Part shown: in pieces, positions 26,794 through 38,645 of the stretch | How positions within the stretch are numbered: position 1 is the first letter of the stretch | Layout: the number at the start of each line of letters is the position of its first letter | Assembly: GCA_037833965.1 (NCBI GenBank) | Contig: AP031356.1 | Coordinates: 27,752,501-27,816,500 of the forward strand | Length of the DNA: 64,000 nt | Reading direction: 5' to 3' | Source: Marchantia polymorpha subsp. ruderalis | Taxonomy: Eukaryota; Streptophyta; Marchantiopsida; Marchantiales; Marchantiaceae | The notes under the pieces: generated by a model | What the model was told of the DNA's origin: nothing | Database searches by the model: none | The model's input: only the letters and a program-made list of their open reading frames with translations | Translations under genes and position numbers: made by a program

Positions 26794-27873
26794 TCAGCAA
26801 TCGTCATCGTCCTGGTCCTGCCTTTCTTCTTTGAGGGCCATGAGCAACGCGAAAGCCAGTTCCCGACCTCGTTGCGAAGCCACATCCTTCTCGAGCGGGT
26901 CTCGGGGCGGGGATCCGACTGCGGAAGCTCGAGATCTCTGCGCTTGTGCTCCTGCCGCTGCTGCTTGTTGTTTGATCTTCACCATGGCCTGGAGCTCTGC
27001 AAGGCTGCATTCTTCTTGGTTCCAGTTGCCAGCATCGTATTCTGCATCACCTGCAGAAGTTCGTCGCCTTCTTCTGATCTTGATGGATCTCACTTCATGA
27101 TCAATGACGGGATCTTGAGGGCTCGGCATCCACGTCTGACTCCCCCATCTTTGCGCGTCCGCAGTGCGGCTGCGTCTGTGAGAAGCGCGAGCCTGAATTC
27201 GCACCAAAGCTTGCATCCTACGCCTGACCATGTGGCCTCTGACCAAGGCCTGCAGGCGCACCAGACCTTTGAGAGCACCGAGGGCTTGACGGGCAAGGAA
27301 TTTCCGGAATGCAGTTTGAATCACGATTGCTGCCCATTCCTCCAGCATCCGACGAAGTCCGGCGGCGCCATTGCAGCGCACGATGGCTCCCACGTCTGCA
27401 ACGACGGTGATCGAGTTCTTCCGCTGCGGGCCGCTCGGAGAGTCGGAAAGCAATTTGATCGAGTTTGGAGATGGGGGTCCGGAGGTCACTGGCAGAGACG
27501 AAACTTTCTTCTTGGCGCCTTTAGCTCCATCGATTGAAGGAAGACTCGAATCCTTGACCGCAACGTTGGTGACAGCAGCAGCAGCGAGCGCGTTGCCATC
27601 GCTCGATTTCAACGACTTGTGTGATTTCAATGACCTCTGGTTTGTTGCGCTACCGTCGCTGGACGAACTTGTGGCACTTTTGCCGCCTTGAGACGTCGAC
27701 TGCGACCTTGAGTATTTTGAACCAGACGTCGTTTGGCTGTCAACACCGCTATCCTTGATCAGCTTGCTCGTCTGATGAGGAAGGTGTGAAAACCTCTTGC
27801 TGTCCAGATTTCCATGTACGTGATTGTGAATCTTCACTTTCAATGAGCTAAGCCACGCGGAGGTTTTGCCCAT
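26794..27873 (-). CDS. IQD (IQ67-domain) calmodulin-binding protein
   Basis: IQD proteins bind calmodulin and are known as scaffolds on microtubules, plasma membrane or nucleus. One exon of 359 residues; the start [12 protein letters not shown] matches the usual IQD N-terminus. The IQ67 domain spans about 179-245, with three IQ-type motifs: [11 protein letters not shown] (185-195), [12 protein letters not shown] (207-218) and IQARASHRR (226-234). A Ser-rich basic linker (45-95) precedes it and an RRRRR patch lies at 267-271. Most family members have an intron inside IQ67 after its first third; here the domain is uninterrupted. The protein ends soon after [13 protein letters not shown], so the longer C-terminal tail of typical members is absent. 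It could be a retrocopy or a lineage-specific short form. Codons are normal and no break is seen. Confidence 0.93.
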   Translation of the reverse strand: MGKTSAWLSSLKVKIHNHVHGNLDSKRFSHLPHQTSKLIKDSGVDSQTTSGSKYSRSQSTSQGGKSATSSSSDGSATNQRSLKSHKSLKSSDGNALAAAAVTNVAVKDSSLPSIDGAKGAKKKVSSLPVTSGPPSPNSIKLLSDSPSGPQRKNSITVVADVGAIVRCNGAAGLRRMLEEWAAIVIQTAFRKFLARQALGALKGLVRLQALVRGHMVRRRMQALVRIQARASHRRSRTADAQRWGSQTWMPSPQDPVIDHEVRSIKIRRRRRTSAGDAEYDAGNWNQEECSLAELQAMVKIKQQAAAAGAQAQRSRASAVGSPPRDPLEKDVASQRGRELAFALLMALKEERQDQDDDDC

Positions 27874-27925
27874 CTTTCTCGAGTCCCTCGCTCGTACTCC
27901 TACTCAAACTTGATTGCACTTGTGA

Positions 27926-28079
27926 GGAGCTAGAGAAGCAGAGGGCCTCTCGTCAAAGCTCGCTGTTGATGAATGGGATAGAGTACAGGGGACGAATGGA
28001 GCTAGAGAAGCAGAAGGCCTCTCGTCAAAGCTCGCTGTTGATGAATGGGATAGAGCACAGGGGAAGAATGGAGCTAGAA
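27926..28079. repeat. 72-bp tandem repeat in the leader of the IQD gene
   Basis: Two full units (27926-27997 and 27998-28069) with only a few differences, followed by the first bases of a third (28070-28079). The unit starts ggagctagagaagcag. It lies between the TATA box at 28226-28233 and the IQD start at 27873, so it would be transcribed in the 5' leader. Confidence 0.93.
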
Positions 28080-28225
28080 TTGGAGAGAAGGGGAAGAATC
28101 TGAATAGAGCTCCGAGAAGAGCAAGGCTTGCTGAGAGACGGGGCTGAGAGAGGGGGGAAACGAGAGGAGTGAGAGACCAAGATGTGATGGGATGGGATGA
28201 TGGTAGAAACGTGCTCACAAGGACC

Positions 28226-28233
28226 CTTTATAT
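28226..28233 (-). promoter_or_regulatory. probable TATA box of IQD gene
   Basis: atataaag on the minus strand. Transcription would begin near 28195, giving a leader of about 320 nt that includes the tandem repeats. Confidence 0.5.
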
Positions 28234-28666
28234 GACAGGCCTTTTTGGAAGGGCTTCTCAGACACTCAAAAGGAGAATCTGGAGCACAATGAGCTTCACA
28301 GTGCATGAACTCATTGCCGTCGGACCCAAAATCTCGGGCATGACAGTCAAGGATCTCTGCTCAGTTTCGAATGAGATCGGAATCTGCTTGAGCCTCGACC
28401 ACGCGTGACAGCTTCCAACAGATCGTGAAACCTACACTTCGATCAGACCACCGGCGGTCATCGGTGAGGACTATGTTTCCCTCGAACAGGGAAGGACTAA
28501 AACCCATCACTGTCTGGTTCTATACAACGAGGCACCTGTCTATTGCGCGCGAGCTATATCACTCGGTTGTCACATGTTCAAGGACCCAAGAAATTGGGCA
28601 TGGGATTTGCACAGTTTCTGGGAGCTAACACATATCCTTACTGGAATCCACTAGCTCACAGGTCCA

Positions 28667-29059
28667 CTAGTTCCGTAGAACGGGACCCACTGCCCCCACA
28701 GACTCGCTTGAACTAAATATGCAGTACTGTGGATGTAGATGTTGGCCACCGGTTTCCATTCCGGACCCACACCGCCCAGTTTCCAAGCTCTCGGTTGAGA
28801 AAAAGTCGGAATGTTCGTTAGCGATGCTACATAGCCACGCACGGAATGACTGCGGAGGGAGGTTATTCTTAGCAGAAACAGCGAGGAAGAAGAGGTTACG
28901 CTTATCTGCGAATTCGTCCCAACGCAGCTCCAGGAACAAGGACGAGATGTGTCTGTAGAATTCTCTGATTCGTGCGAAACAGAAGATGGAACGACGGCTG
29001 ATGGAAAACAATGATCCACCTGACAGAGACCATATACATTCAGCTTCTTCCAGCCCCAT
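28667..29059 (-). CDS. hypothetical 130-codon frame
   Basis: ATG-initiated frame of 130 residues with balanced composition (for example SLFLELRWDEFADKRNLFF). No known domain, signal peptide or intron signal is apparent, and an overlapping frame of similar length exists on the same strand. It may be chance or a remnant; I cannot assign a function. Confidence 0.15.
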   Translation of the reverse strand: MGLEEAECIWSLSGGSLFSISRRSIFCFARIREFYRHISSLFLELRWDEFADKRNLFFLAVSAKNNLPPQSFRAWLCSIANEHSDFFSTESLETGRCGSGMETGGQHLHPQYCIFSSSESVGAVGPVLRN

Positions 29060-29545
29060 GCCAATGATCAGCCGCTGAGTTTACTATTTGGTACGGATGA
29101 TCAGAACAATCACAAATGGTTGGGGTATCTCTTCCCACGGTCCTACATGCTATACACCTCATTCCGTGCTTCAGTTATACAAGGCAGGGAAATCTCTTAC
29201 TTGACAAATTTACCATGTCTTCCCAGATGCTAAATTGATCAACTTTAGCATCTTCGCACTTGTCAATTATTTACAGACTCGTAGATTGGAAGAGCAAGAA
29301 ATATCAAGAGATATTCTTTCACATACACCTCGGAATAGACATTATTTCCTTCAAAGAGCAACCTCGGAGCCCAAACACAAAAATTATCCATCACGAAGTA
29401 AGTCCATGTAAGTAGCTAGAAATGGCATGCAAATGACATGTAAACAAATGTGGGGATCTTCCATAATTCTGTTTCAGTCGATGGGGAGAAAATAGTGATA
29501 GATATGAGTTTGGATACATGTCATGTTTTTCTCTTGGCTCTCGTA

Positions 29546-29596
29546 CCCTGGTAAGATTAGAGCAGCGTATTTCATGCTGCTCTAATCTTACCAGGG
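29546..29596. repeat. perfect inverted repeat, 21-bp arms, 9-bp loop
   Basis: Arms 29546-29566 and 29576-29596 are exact reverse complements (arm begins ccctggtaagattag). No flanking target duplication is evident. Confidence 0.9.
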
Positions 29597-32500
29597 GTGA
29601 GTTATAGCAATGTAGTGCTTGATCCACAACAGCAGAAGTCTGCTGTTTGCCCCTTTTAAGACCGTACTGTATGCTAAAGACCGACATCCATAACGGAGCG
29701 TGTTTTGGACCCTAGAATCTTAACTCTTTCAACCAGATTTCAAAGTGGACGATCCACCACAAATTTAGAGACTCATATATTGTAATCACCAACAACTAGA
29801 TTCTCAGGTGTTGGTGGCTTAGTTCCTGTTACCTGAGACAAGCTTCCTCCATACACCATCAAACATTGCAAGCTGTATGTTGCACAATGCGAGGTGTATC
29901 TGTCCCTTTAACCTCGCGAGGAGAGCTACAACGTCAACAGGAACATCTAGCTGGTGATTATCTATTCCTAGAGCAGATAGTTTGCGACCTGTAAGCTGCT
30001 TATGATATTACAGAAAACGTGTAGTCGCAGATTATGTCTACCAGACATATTACTAGCTAGTATCCAAATTTGTGGTGGAATTTACATTTCGGAATCTGCC
30101 TAGAAGATAATATCACCTGAAAGATAGAGTGACTCTTTATGCAAATCCAGAGCTACGGGTACCAGTTTGAGGCCACTTCTCTTAACAAACGGATAAATTC
30201 AAGGCATTGCGGATAGACCATGAAGAGACCATGTTGAATATAATATTTACCAAACACGGCTTTTCGTTTTCTTCTCGGCAAGTTCAATTTATTCCTTTAC
30301 AACTTCTCTGTATTGTTTTAAGTCTGCCAGCTACAAGTACAGTGAAAAAAATTATCTGATTTTTTAATGAAGTCAGTAACACCGAATTGTTGCGAGACAA
30401 GCGGCCCATGTGACTGATCATGGGCTCATGAGTCCCTTCATACCCAGCACTGTTCTTTGGCAGAGTTGAAGATCAGTCTATAGACAGTCCCAACTCTCAG
30501 GTGGTCTTACTATGATGCTGTAGCTGATGACGAGGGAACCTTTTCAGGTAACAGCAGGAGGTTATCCCTGGCAATAATAAAGAGGAAATACACTTCGGCA
30601 TTCAAGGATGAATTTGTGATCATGAGTGCACAGGACCAGTTTCTAAACCACTTTCAATGCTATCTCAGTAGAGCAAGGGTCGTCCCACGAGAAAGCGTCA
30701 GTTGATTTCTTTAATGGAATATTCGGTCAACTTTTTACAATCGGGAGATTGAAAATCTCTGAGAAGACCTTGAAATGTTCCCGCAGAAGAGCTGGCATAT
30801 CTTTTAATGGAGAGAATTAATGCTGATTTTGTGGAAACGCTTGTATGGCAAGTGTTATTAATTGTCCCTGAACTATCATCTGTCATCTCAACACTTCCAC
30901 TGGGATGCTTTTGATAGACCGGGGATCAGATTCGGACCGGTGATTGGAAAGTGGTGTATATGGAGTCCTGTTCGTAGATCACGATCTAACTGGTCATTAG
31001 AACAGCAAGTATTAAATTCATGTAAATGAGTCAGATTCTGAGTGTTCCTTGAACATGGACCTCACTGTCGCTGTTTTCGAATCAAAATCTGGCTGTCTGA
31101 GCATTCTCCACATGAAGTTGACGTCTTTAGTCGGAGTATAGAGAAATTCCACAGTTCGTCGTTTCTCATCAGTCAATCCACACTGTTTTGAGTTCAATCA
31201 CTGGAAACAGGTCATTTCATATGTGTTCATCAAAGAATCAAATTCGAATCACCCTCTCAGAATGTTTAGGAGTCTGTGAACTTCATCACCGGACGGAATT
31301 ACTGCACAAATGAATGTTTTTCCCGCGGGGCTTCGAAGTGTCAACTGACTTTACTGTGATGAGAAATATTCTGTTGAAGTGTAATTACTATACTGTTTCC
31401 AGATTTTCTTCTGAATCAAAAACTAACTTTGGCTTAACCTTGTTTCGATAGTTCAACTGTTTCACTTGTTTGTTTCTAATATAATGCCTTCCTCAGTTAT
31501 GATTATGCTTGTTCCGGGATAACCCATAACCATCACGGCGATGACGCAGTAAAACCTCCCGATACTTCGAATCGCTTAAATGCTCTCAGTAAATGAATAC
31601 GTGACGTCGAGTTGTAGACAGTTCTTCCAAATTCAGTGTTGTGTATGGGCTAGAATGTCCTCACAGAGCAAATCCCTTCGGCATTTTTATTCTACAAGCT
31701 TGGAGGTTGGCATGCAGTTGAGAATGAGTTTATTCACCGTGTGATCGGCAACAAACGAAATATCAAGCAGGTTCACTCTGTATCTCTGCTGTTTATGTAT
31801 AAGGTCTATACGTTTGTACCCCTGAACCTCGTTGTCACCTTAGAAGAATCGGACAGATCTCACATCAACCAACCGCTGAAGTTAATTTACCGGAACATTT
31901 GACCCCGTAATATTTTACTTAAAACCACGATTTTTCTGGAAATCAGCGAAACATTCTCACTGGTAGTTACCGAAACACCAAAGAAAGAAACACAGCAACT
32001 CTTCAACGCTGAAACGTTAATACTCCTGCTTGGTTTTCAGGTCTCGGGACAAAGCGTGGAGATTGAAAACAGGGACTGGAAAGAGCTACGACAAAGTATA
32101 GAAATCTGAAGGTAGGATGAAAGAGCCATCTATTGACTGTCTAGAGGACTACGTACATTTGTACGAGACTTGATGAAGGAATTGCAAAGCGGGATCCCTC
32201 CTGTCGATTACTTGAGTTATATTAACAGAGGTTGCAACCAGCAAATCACATCTCTCATCTAATGAAAAATTGCAATGACACCGAGCTGCAATCGTCCCGA
32301 TATACAATTCGAATCATTACGAGAAAACTGCTCCGACAGAATGAATTAAGTGGTGATTTTCTTTCTTATGAAGAAAATTTCCCTTTGTGCCTCTAAGCAA
32401 TCGAAATCTACCAAATCACCATCACAACGCTGGCAGTAACCACACGACCATTAAAGGAAACGACGATAAACTGGGCCTCTACAATAAAATTTCGACCGTG

Positions 32501-33012
32501 ACTCAGACCGGTTAACATGAAAAAGAGATATCCAGAGATACGTACACCTGATCGTTTCAAATCCCTGTAAATTATTCGAGGAAACCTACACCTGAAACTT
32601 GATTAAAATGGATCTGCGGCGATGTGCTCACCTGAAATCTCACAATGTCACATGTCTCTCCAAAGTGACCATGGCAGCTGAACTCCATTGATTTTGCAAA
32701 ATCTAGTCGTCAGGGCTTGGGTCTGTCCTAAATTGCGAACATTTGATCAGAAAGGGAGTCCATGCCATCAAAAGTCAGAACAGAAACGCTCACCGTTAGT
32801 TGTGACAGTAAATGTTGACATTCCGAAAGCTGGCTGACTTCCTGACATCACAGCTAGTCAATAAGAATGTGAAGCCTTGCAGCATCCGAGAAGAGAGATC
32901 AGCTAAGTAGTAGTACAACAAACGTCCCCCATTCTCATTGGAGTCCACTAAGGATATGGAGCTGAGAACCTTGAAAGTTATATAAGGTCAACCGATCCTC
33001 AAAAAACGGAGG

Positions 33013-33066
33013 TGAATTTACAGGTAGTGACTGACTTTGCAAAGTCAGTCACTACCTGTAAATTCA
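33013..33066. repeat. perfect 54-bp palindrome without loop
   Basis: Every base from 33013 to 33066 pairs with its mirror base; the centre is gc at 33039-33040. Arms begin tgaatttacaggtag. No TSD or gene is associated. Confidence 0.95.
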
Positions 33067-33929
33067 GGTCATAACTGGATTTGACCTTTGACTTGCTGTC
33101 TGGTAAGTTTCTTCCACAAACTGAAATGTTACCTGAGCTCAGAACTTAGATCCAGGGTTAGAGGGAATATCCAGTAAAGTTGCAAAAAGAATGGGTTGAC
33201 CCCATCAAGACGAACAGGGATGAAACCGAGAGAGTAGGGGCTGGGCCCTCTATGGAAATACAGTAGTTGGCATAAAATGTCTATTTCTTTCACTTGCTAC
33301 ATGCACATGAGAGCTGAGTTAGAGTGTTCTGCCTCTTTCCACTTACCGTGTTTTCCTGTGGAGATTTTACTGTGCTATTCTCAAGTAGAACCGGGTGTAT
33401 TTCTCGAAGACAAGCAGGGCTTAGAAAAATAAGCTTCTAGTGATAGCGCAAAGGGCTGCACGAGCTTTGGCTTGTAAAGGTCCACGGCTTTAAAATTGGC
33501 AGGACACATCATTGCCAGACCGACGACTTGCTCAACGTGCAGGATGGATTGTGCATCCAACGTGGACTGGACCGATCGATGGTGCACTATCAGATCAGTC
33601 AAGAACTATCTCAAAATGATCAATTGATCTAATCTTAGGCTTCAGATAGTATGTATGTGACGTTTTGGTTACAGTCGTTTCTTCATGCTTGAATCTAGTA
33701 GATTTCAGAAGATGGGGTTCATTTTACCGTAGAATTGAAGTGAGGAGAGCGCTTTGGGGATATACTTATAACTTACCATGACTAAACAAACCAAAATCTT
33801 TGCCTGCATGTCAAGAGTTCACGAATAATGTCTGTACTTCGTGTGTGCTCAATGCATTGCCATTGCTCTGCATAGAGCAATGGAAGTGCATGTGCTAAAC
33901 ATTGGAAAGCAATTGAGTTAAATTGTAAT

Positions 33930-34330
33930 TCTGTTGCTAGTGTATATGTTCCTCTTTATGATAATATTGGGTGTAGGCCTTGTTTATCAATTTATATTTG
34001 TAATATTCATGAAACTTTTGGGTGTAGCCCGTAATTCTCATTTCGTACTCATAATGTTGAAGTATCTCAAGGTTCCTTTTGAAACTTACTTGGACCCCGT
34101 TGCTGCAGTTCAGATTATAGGTTAAAGGTTTGGGACTTCCAAGCTTCAGTCTCAGGTGAGGGTATAACTGTACCTCTTCGGAGTGACCACAATCCATGAA
34201 CGCTCTGGTTTAAAACGGATCCGGGACGAATATGTCTTTGTGTGACATAGCTGGCAAAAAGTTGGTTATGTTGATACTTTGCACTGTGACGGTGTAACCT
34301 AGCTGTCTTGAATCGAATGTCCGAAATAAA
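33930..34330 (+). pseudogene. decayed coding-like stretch, unidentified
   Basis: One plus-strand frame reads through about 100 codons of protein-like sequence interrupted by several stops (for example VPLYDNIGCRPCLSIYIC and FQASVSGEGITVPLRSDH). This suggests an old pseudogene. No family could be assigned, and chance cannot be excluded. Confidence 0.25.
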
Positions 34331-34979
34331 GAAATGCATCAGGTTTGCACAGAATACAAGCACAGGTGTACTGATTCATCAGAATCTATCACGTTATAGA
34401 TCGTGATCTTTTGATATTCCGCATCAGTAGGTAACGGGTCCAAATGTGGCTACAGGTTACAATGATTCGCCGCACCTGAAACTCTCTTTCCAACGATGCA
34501 CTACATGGATCACATGGAAATACGCTTGCTGGCACACTAAAAGTTGTTAGTTCTCACGTGAAAGGAAGGTTTATTGTCTCTGAGAGTGACAGGTTTGTTT
34601 AGAGTTGTTATACGTTTTTGTAGGCAGTCAAGCACAGCAGCCAGTCTTCCTTCTTGCGTTTATTTTCGCTGGTACGGATTGTCATTTCACAGTGTGCATT
34701 GAGATTCACAGTTGTTTACATAAGTTTTGCGATCCACAATGTAAACTTTTCATTCTTAATAGGTCGCTGTGTCTTTACTGTTCACACGATAACAGATAAT
34801 TCTCTGGATGATATATTCTTTGTCTTCACTACAATCTCTTAGATTTCGCCAAAGAAGGTCCAAACGATGAGTACGGCTCTTATCTCTCACAAGCTTTTCG
34901 AGCCTCTGATATTTCAGCAAGTGAGGCTCACCATATCAGGAGAGAATTTATTTGAAAACAAGTGGTTGGCAGTCTGAAA

Positions 34980-35020
34980 AATACATTTAGATCTTTATGG
35001 TATAAAGATTTAAATGTATT
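34980..35020. repeat. inverted repeat, 18-bp arms with one mismatch
   Basis: Arms 34980-34997 and 35003-35020 around the loop tggta. AT-rich, not associated with a gene. Confidence 0.85.
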
Positions 35021-35285
35021 GATATAATATACCATTACAATATGCTTGATTGTCATCACTTAGAATGGGGAAACTCGGACAAGTATGGCACAGATTTCCC
35101 CACTAAACGACAATATTCCATGCATTTCCCATGAATACTTCGTTTCTCCTACTTCTTGTATGACACACACATTCTTGTTTCATGTAATCACCCTAATCAC
35201 CTTAAACCCCGTTTGTTGGTAGAGAGGAGCTTTGACAAATATACTTCCAAAGACCTTCCGTATTTGCTTTCTCCAATCAAGATAT

Positions 35286-35516
35286 GCCGGAGTGCCGACA
35301 ATATAATAACTGAAGAGCAGGTAAATAGTCATAGGAGAGTGATATAGCGGAAAGGTTGAGAAGACCCCATCAAGTCAGACGGGGTTCAAGATCTAGATAA
35401 GCCGGAATGCCGAGATACATCTAATTGATCAGCGAGTAAACTGGCAAAAAGGGCGAGTGATATATTGGAAAGGATGGGAAGAACTCATCAAGTCGTACAG
35501 GGATGAAAACAAATGG
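35286..35516. repeat. diverged tandem repeat, 115-bp period, two units
   Basis: 35286-35400 and 35401-35516 share gccggartgccga at their starts and a block resembling gagtgatatakyggaaagg...catcaagtc near their ends. A related block occurs at about 33180-33225 (gaccccatcaaga...cagggatgaaa). The origin is unknown. Confidence 0.7.
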
Positions 35517-36046
35517 CAAAACGGAGCTAAGGCCCGATAACGTCATCTGCCGAGAAACCTATAATTCATTTTTAAAGATCACGGAACTGTAAAAGAGCGT
35601 TAGACTCTCCCTGACGAATTCAGAATGGGGCTCTGTGTTTTAAACCTTACGCAATCCAATCTGAGGTGCATTGTCTACACGTTGTTTAACAGAATTCCCA
35701 AGTTACATGTCAGTAATCTCCCAGATGCATTGAGTCAAAGGAGCCCTCAGGGAATGCACAAGCAGCAACTAATCTACTGATATACTACTGCCAATAGTGC
35801 ATTCATTCGAAGAAAAACAAGACCACTTCCAAATTATGTTATGTAGTGTACAAAATTTATTATTTGTTTAAAACTTTTCAAGTTTATCATTCAGGCCTCA
35901 ATACTAGCGAGTTTGCTTCACTGTCTGCTGGAAATAGACGTTCTCAGATCTTTTTTGGTATACCTAGGTATACATTTGCGAACTTCTGATACATCTCCAC
36001 GGGTGTGAAATGATGAACAGAACTCCCACTGATGTATTTAGGACTT

Positions 36047-38645
36047 TTACACCTTCAGGTGCTGCTTGAACCAGCTTATCATGTCATCATGGGCTTCATG
36101 GGCAGATTTCACCTGCTCAGGACTATTTACATCGTACCTAATTGCCCAGCCATGTACCATTCCAGGAAAGATCTTGAAGGAGCTTGCCACCTGAGCCATG
36201 TAGACGCAATTAAAACTCACTTTTAGTGGCTCGCCACAAGGATACAATCGCAAATAAAGACTCAAAGTGTGCAGAAGACTCAACTGGAAGGAATCATTGA
36301 GCTAAAGAGAGGAGGATGGTTGGTTACATAATTTGATACGGCTTCCTTGTCTGCAGCAGGGCTCTGAGCCCTTCTGTAACATGGAATCAAGGAGTGATAG
36401 AGAAGGAAAGGATGACATAATATCATAAGACAATAATATTATGTCACGGTCAAGTGTGCGACTAGGCAACATAATAAATAGTTCGTGAGTGTAAAGCCAT
36501 ACACTTCCCAGCCTGATGGTAGTTCTCCAACTTCGTCACTGTGATTTTACCTTTTTTAATTTGAGTTCAATGACAAACACATGCATTTGTAAATGAGTTG
36601 TGCAGACTTCAGTCAAACGTTATGAAAGTCATTTCGGACAGAGAGATAGAAAGAAGGAAATTTAACTCACGTCCATACAAACCTTTCTCCAATACACATC
36701 AAGCCAAGTTCTCACGTACCTCTGGTCTGGAAGAAAGAATAGTCTTGAATTCCTCAGCTTTTTCGGCAGTTACTTGCTGATCAGTTTCAGGGATACTAAA
36801 TTGGACGGGCACTTTGAATGCTGCACACCACGGTAGAAACTGTTATTCAGACTTCCACACTTCTTCAACTTTTCTTTGGTAGATATTGGTAGAGTGGAAT
36901 TACTGGAAAGCTAAAACATATAACCTACAACATTAACTAAAAAAGAGTTTAGAACCTACCGTGAACGTCATCATGATTTACGAAAGATGGATGAAACAAA
37001 ACAGCCGCATTAATGAGTGACGGATCTTCACTCGCCAAAAGTATAGCTACTTTTCCTGCACATGAAAAAAAGGCAACAGAAATATTCATTTTCCTTCCTT
37101 CCCTAGACGTATTGCCCTCAAAATCATAAAGCGTCAAGGTTGACTTTAAGATACCTGAAGATGTGGAGCGGCCACACAACTGATCAAATCCCACTGAAAT
37201 GATAAGGGTAAAGCGAATCACAAAAGGCAAATATTGAAAAAACTTCGATAGAGTGAACAATATAAGCTCATACTGCTATACGTCAACGAGCACATTCTGC
37301 TCAGAAACGCAAGGTCCAAAGTGATGCTAACCTCCCCAGCAGCAGCCAGTTACACCAATACTTTGAAAGCCCTGCTCCTTTAGCTGGTTGATGACAGCTT
37401 TTACATCTGTTAAATCAGTCTGAAATACATTCACATTTCGTCAGTACCCGGGCATTCAGACCTGAGAAATCAAAAAGTGATACTTAGACTTGCATAGAGA
37501 GATAGATACTGAGAGGAACAAAACTGCAAGTGGATGTAAGTTGGTGAGAATTCAATGCTCTACTGTCACGCGTCATGCTGACATGGGAAAGATGACTACC
37601 ATGATGTGCGTACATCGGAGAATCCAGGTAGAACCGATGTACTGCAGGCGAATGGAAAATCGAACGTCTTACTACTTTTACTACGTTCTTTATTCATTGC
37701 AGATTGTTCTTAAGTCTAGGGGAAGTCCACGGTCTAGGAGACAGATTTTGTAGCATACCGGAGGATGTTTAGCAACCCAAGCTGGAATAAGGGACGCACG
37801 ATTCTTCATATCCTGAGGCTGGAAGGGATCGCCCCTAAACAAATCGGGAACGACTACATAAAAGCCCTCAGCGGCGCATCGATCAGCAAGTTTTCTGCAT
37901 TCACAATCAACGGTAACTGAGCATCGTTCGACAGTAGGAAAATACACTGCCCTAGATACAAGAGTGGCCGACATCCCTCAGATTTTCGCAGCAGATTTTG
38001 ACTTACTACATTGAAGACAAATCGATTCGAGTCCATTCAATCCAATTACCTCAGAAGGGGTGGATCAAATCCTGCAAAAACAGAGCAGTTACAAAGACAC
38101 GAGTCAGCAAACTCGGCTTCTTCACGGTCAGAAACTCCCACACCGAAGTATACATCGAGAAAGCCTTAAGTGCCAACGGCTATCAAACTAGCTAAAACAA
38201 ATCAGCAGTATTGAAGGTCTCGACACGATAAACCTTGTAAAGAGATAAAACGTAATGCCACCAGTCCCAGCTCAACATCTACTTTAGCATAACTAGTAGT
38301 AGGATGAAAGCAGAGCAAGCTTCTTCAATTCAGGAATTCTTCCTCCCCAAGTCTTGCTGGTTCTGACTGAGTTTTCCAATTAAAGTCCAAAGCTCTTGCA
38401 TGGCTAGATAAGAAATCCAACTGGCAGTCACGGCACGAGAAATATCCGATTGGCGATTGCTCGGCAAAATTTGATCAACACTAGTTACGAGTAATACCCA
38501 TGATGTCGCTGACGAGAACAAGCGCAGCTGTTGCGCCCGCAGGACCGGGATTAACGTATGCATCCAAGCCTGCAAACTTCACAGATTGTCCCTCCTCATG
38601 GTGCTCAGCAGGCGGCGCAGGAGTGCAGCAAGCCTCGGATGCCAT
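36047..38645 (-). CDS. dienelactone hydrolase family protein (alpha/beta hydrolase)
   Basis: Soluble alpha/beta hydrolase related to bacterial carboxymethylenebutenolidase; the natural substrate of plant members is mostly unknown. Seven exons on the minus strand: 38498-38645, 38050-38071, 37759-37894, 37332-37419, 36960-37055, 36720-36820 and 36047-36190. All junctions are GT-AG, the phases close, and the product is 244 residues, the family length. N-terminal MASEACCTPAPP is typical of plant members. Catalytic triad: nucleophile C129 in GCCWGGK, D177 in IPETDQQ and H210 in GMVHGW. Strand VLVSDIMGF and the motif FYVVVPDLFRGDP (68-80) match the fold. Exon 2 is only 22 nt and encodes the GFDPPLLR segment; without it the frame is lost. 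An exon-like stretch at 37156-37194 was rejected because it would interrupt the nucleophile elbow. Confidence 0.95.

Larger units (their letters stand above)
28234..36046. other. long intergenic stretch with palindromes and repeats, no intact gene recognised
   Basis: Apart from entries listed separately, about 29060-33000 contains nothing I can name. A minus frame at 33381-33602 (73 codons) looks protein-like but has no family. The right end is the 3' flank of the dienelactone hydrolase gene. Short palindromes also occur near 33868-33891 and 36413-36446. Confidence 0.4.

Noticed and set aside
26635-27537. 300-codon plus-strand frame antisense to the IQD gene
   Set aside because: Shadow of the IQD coding sequence; low-complexity Ser/Arg/Cys composition and no domain.
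37156-37194. Exon-like block with AG and GT borders in the dienelactone hydrolase gene
   Set aside because: Including it would insert residues between GCCWG and GKVAILLA, breaking the nucleophile elbow; direct joining of the flanking exons gives the family motif.
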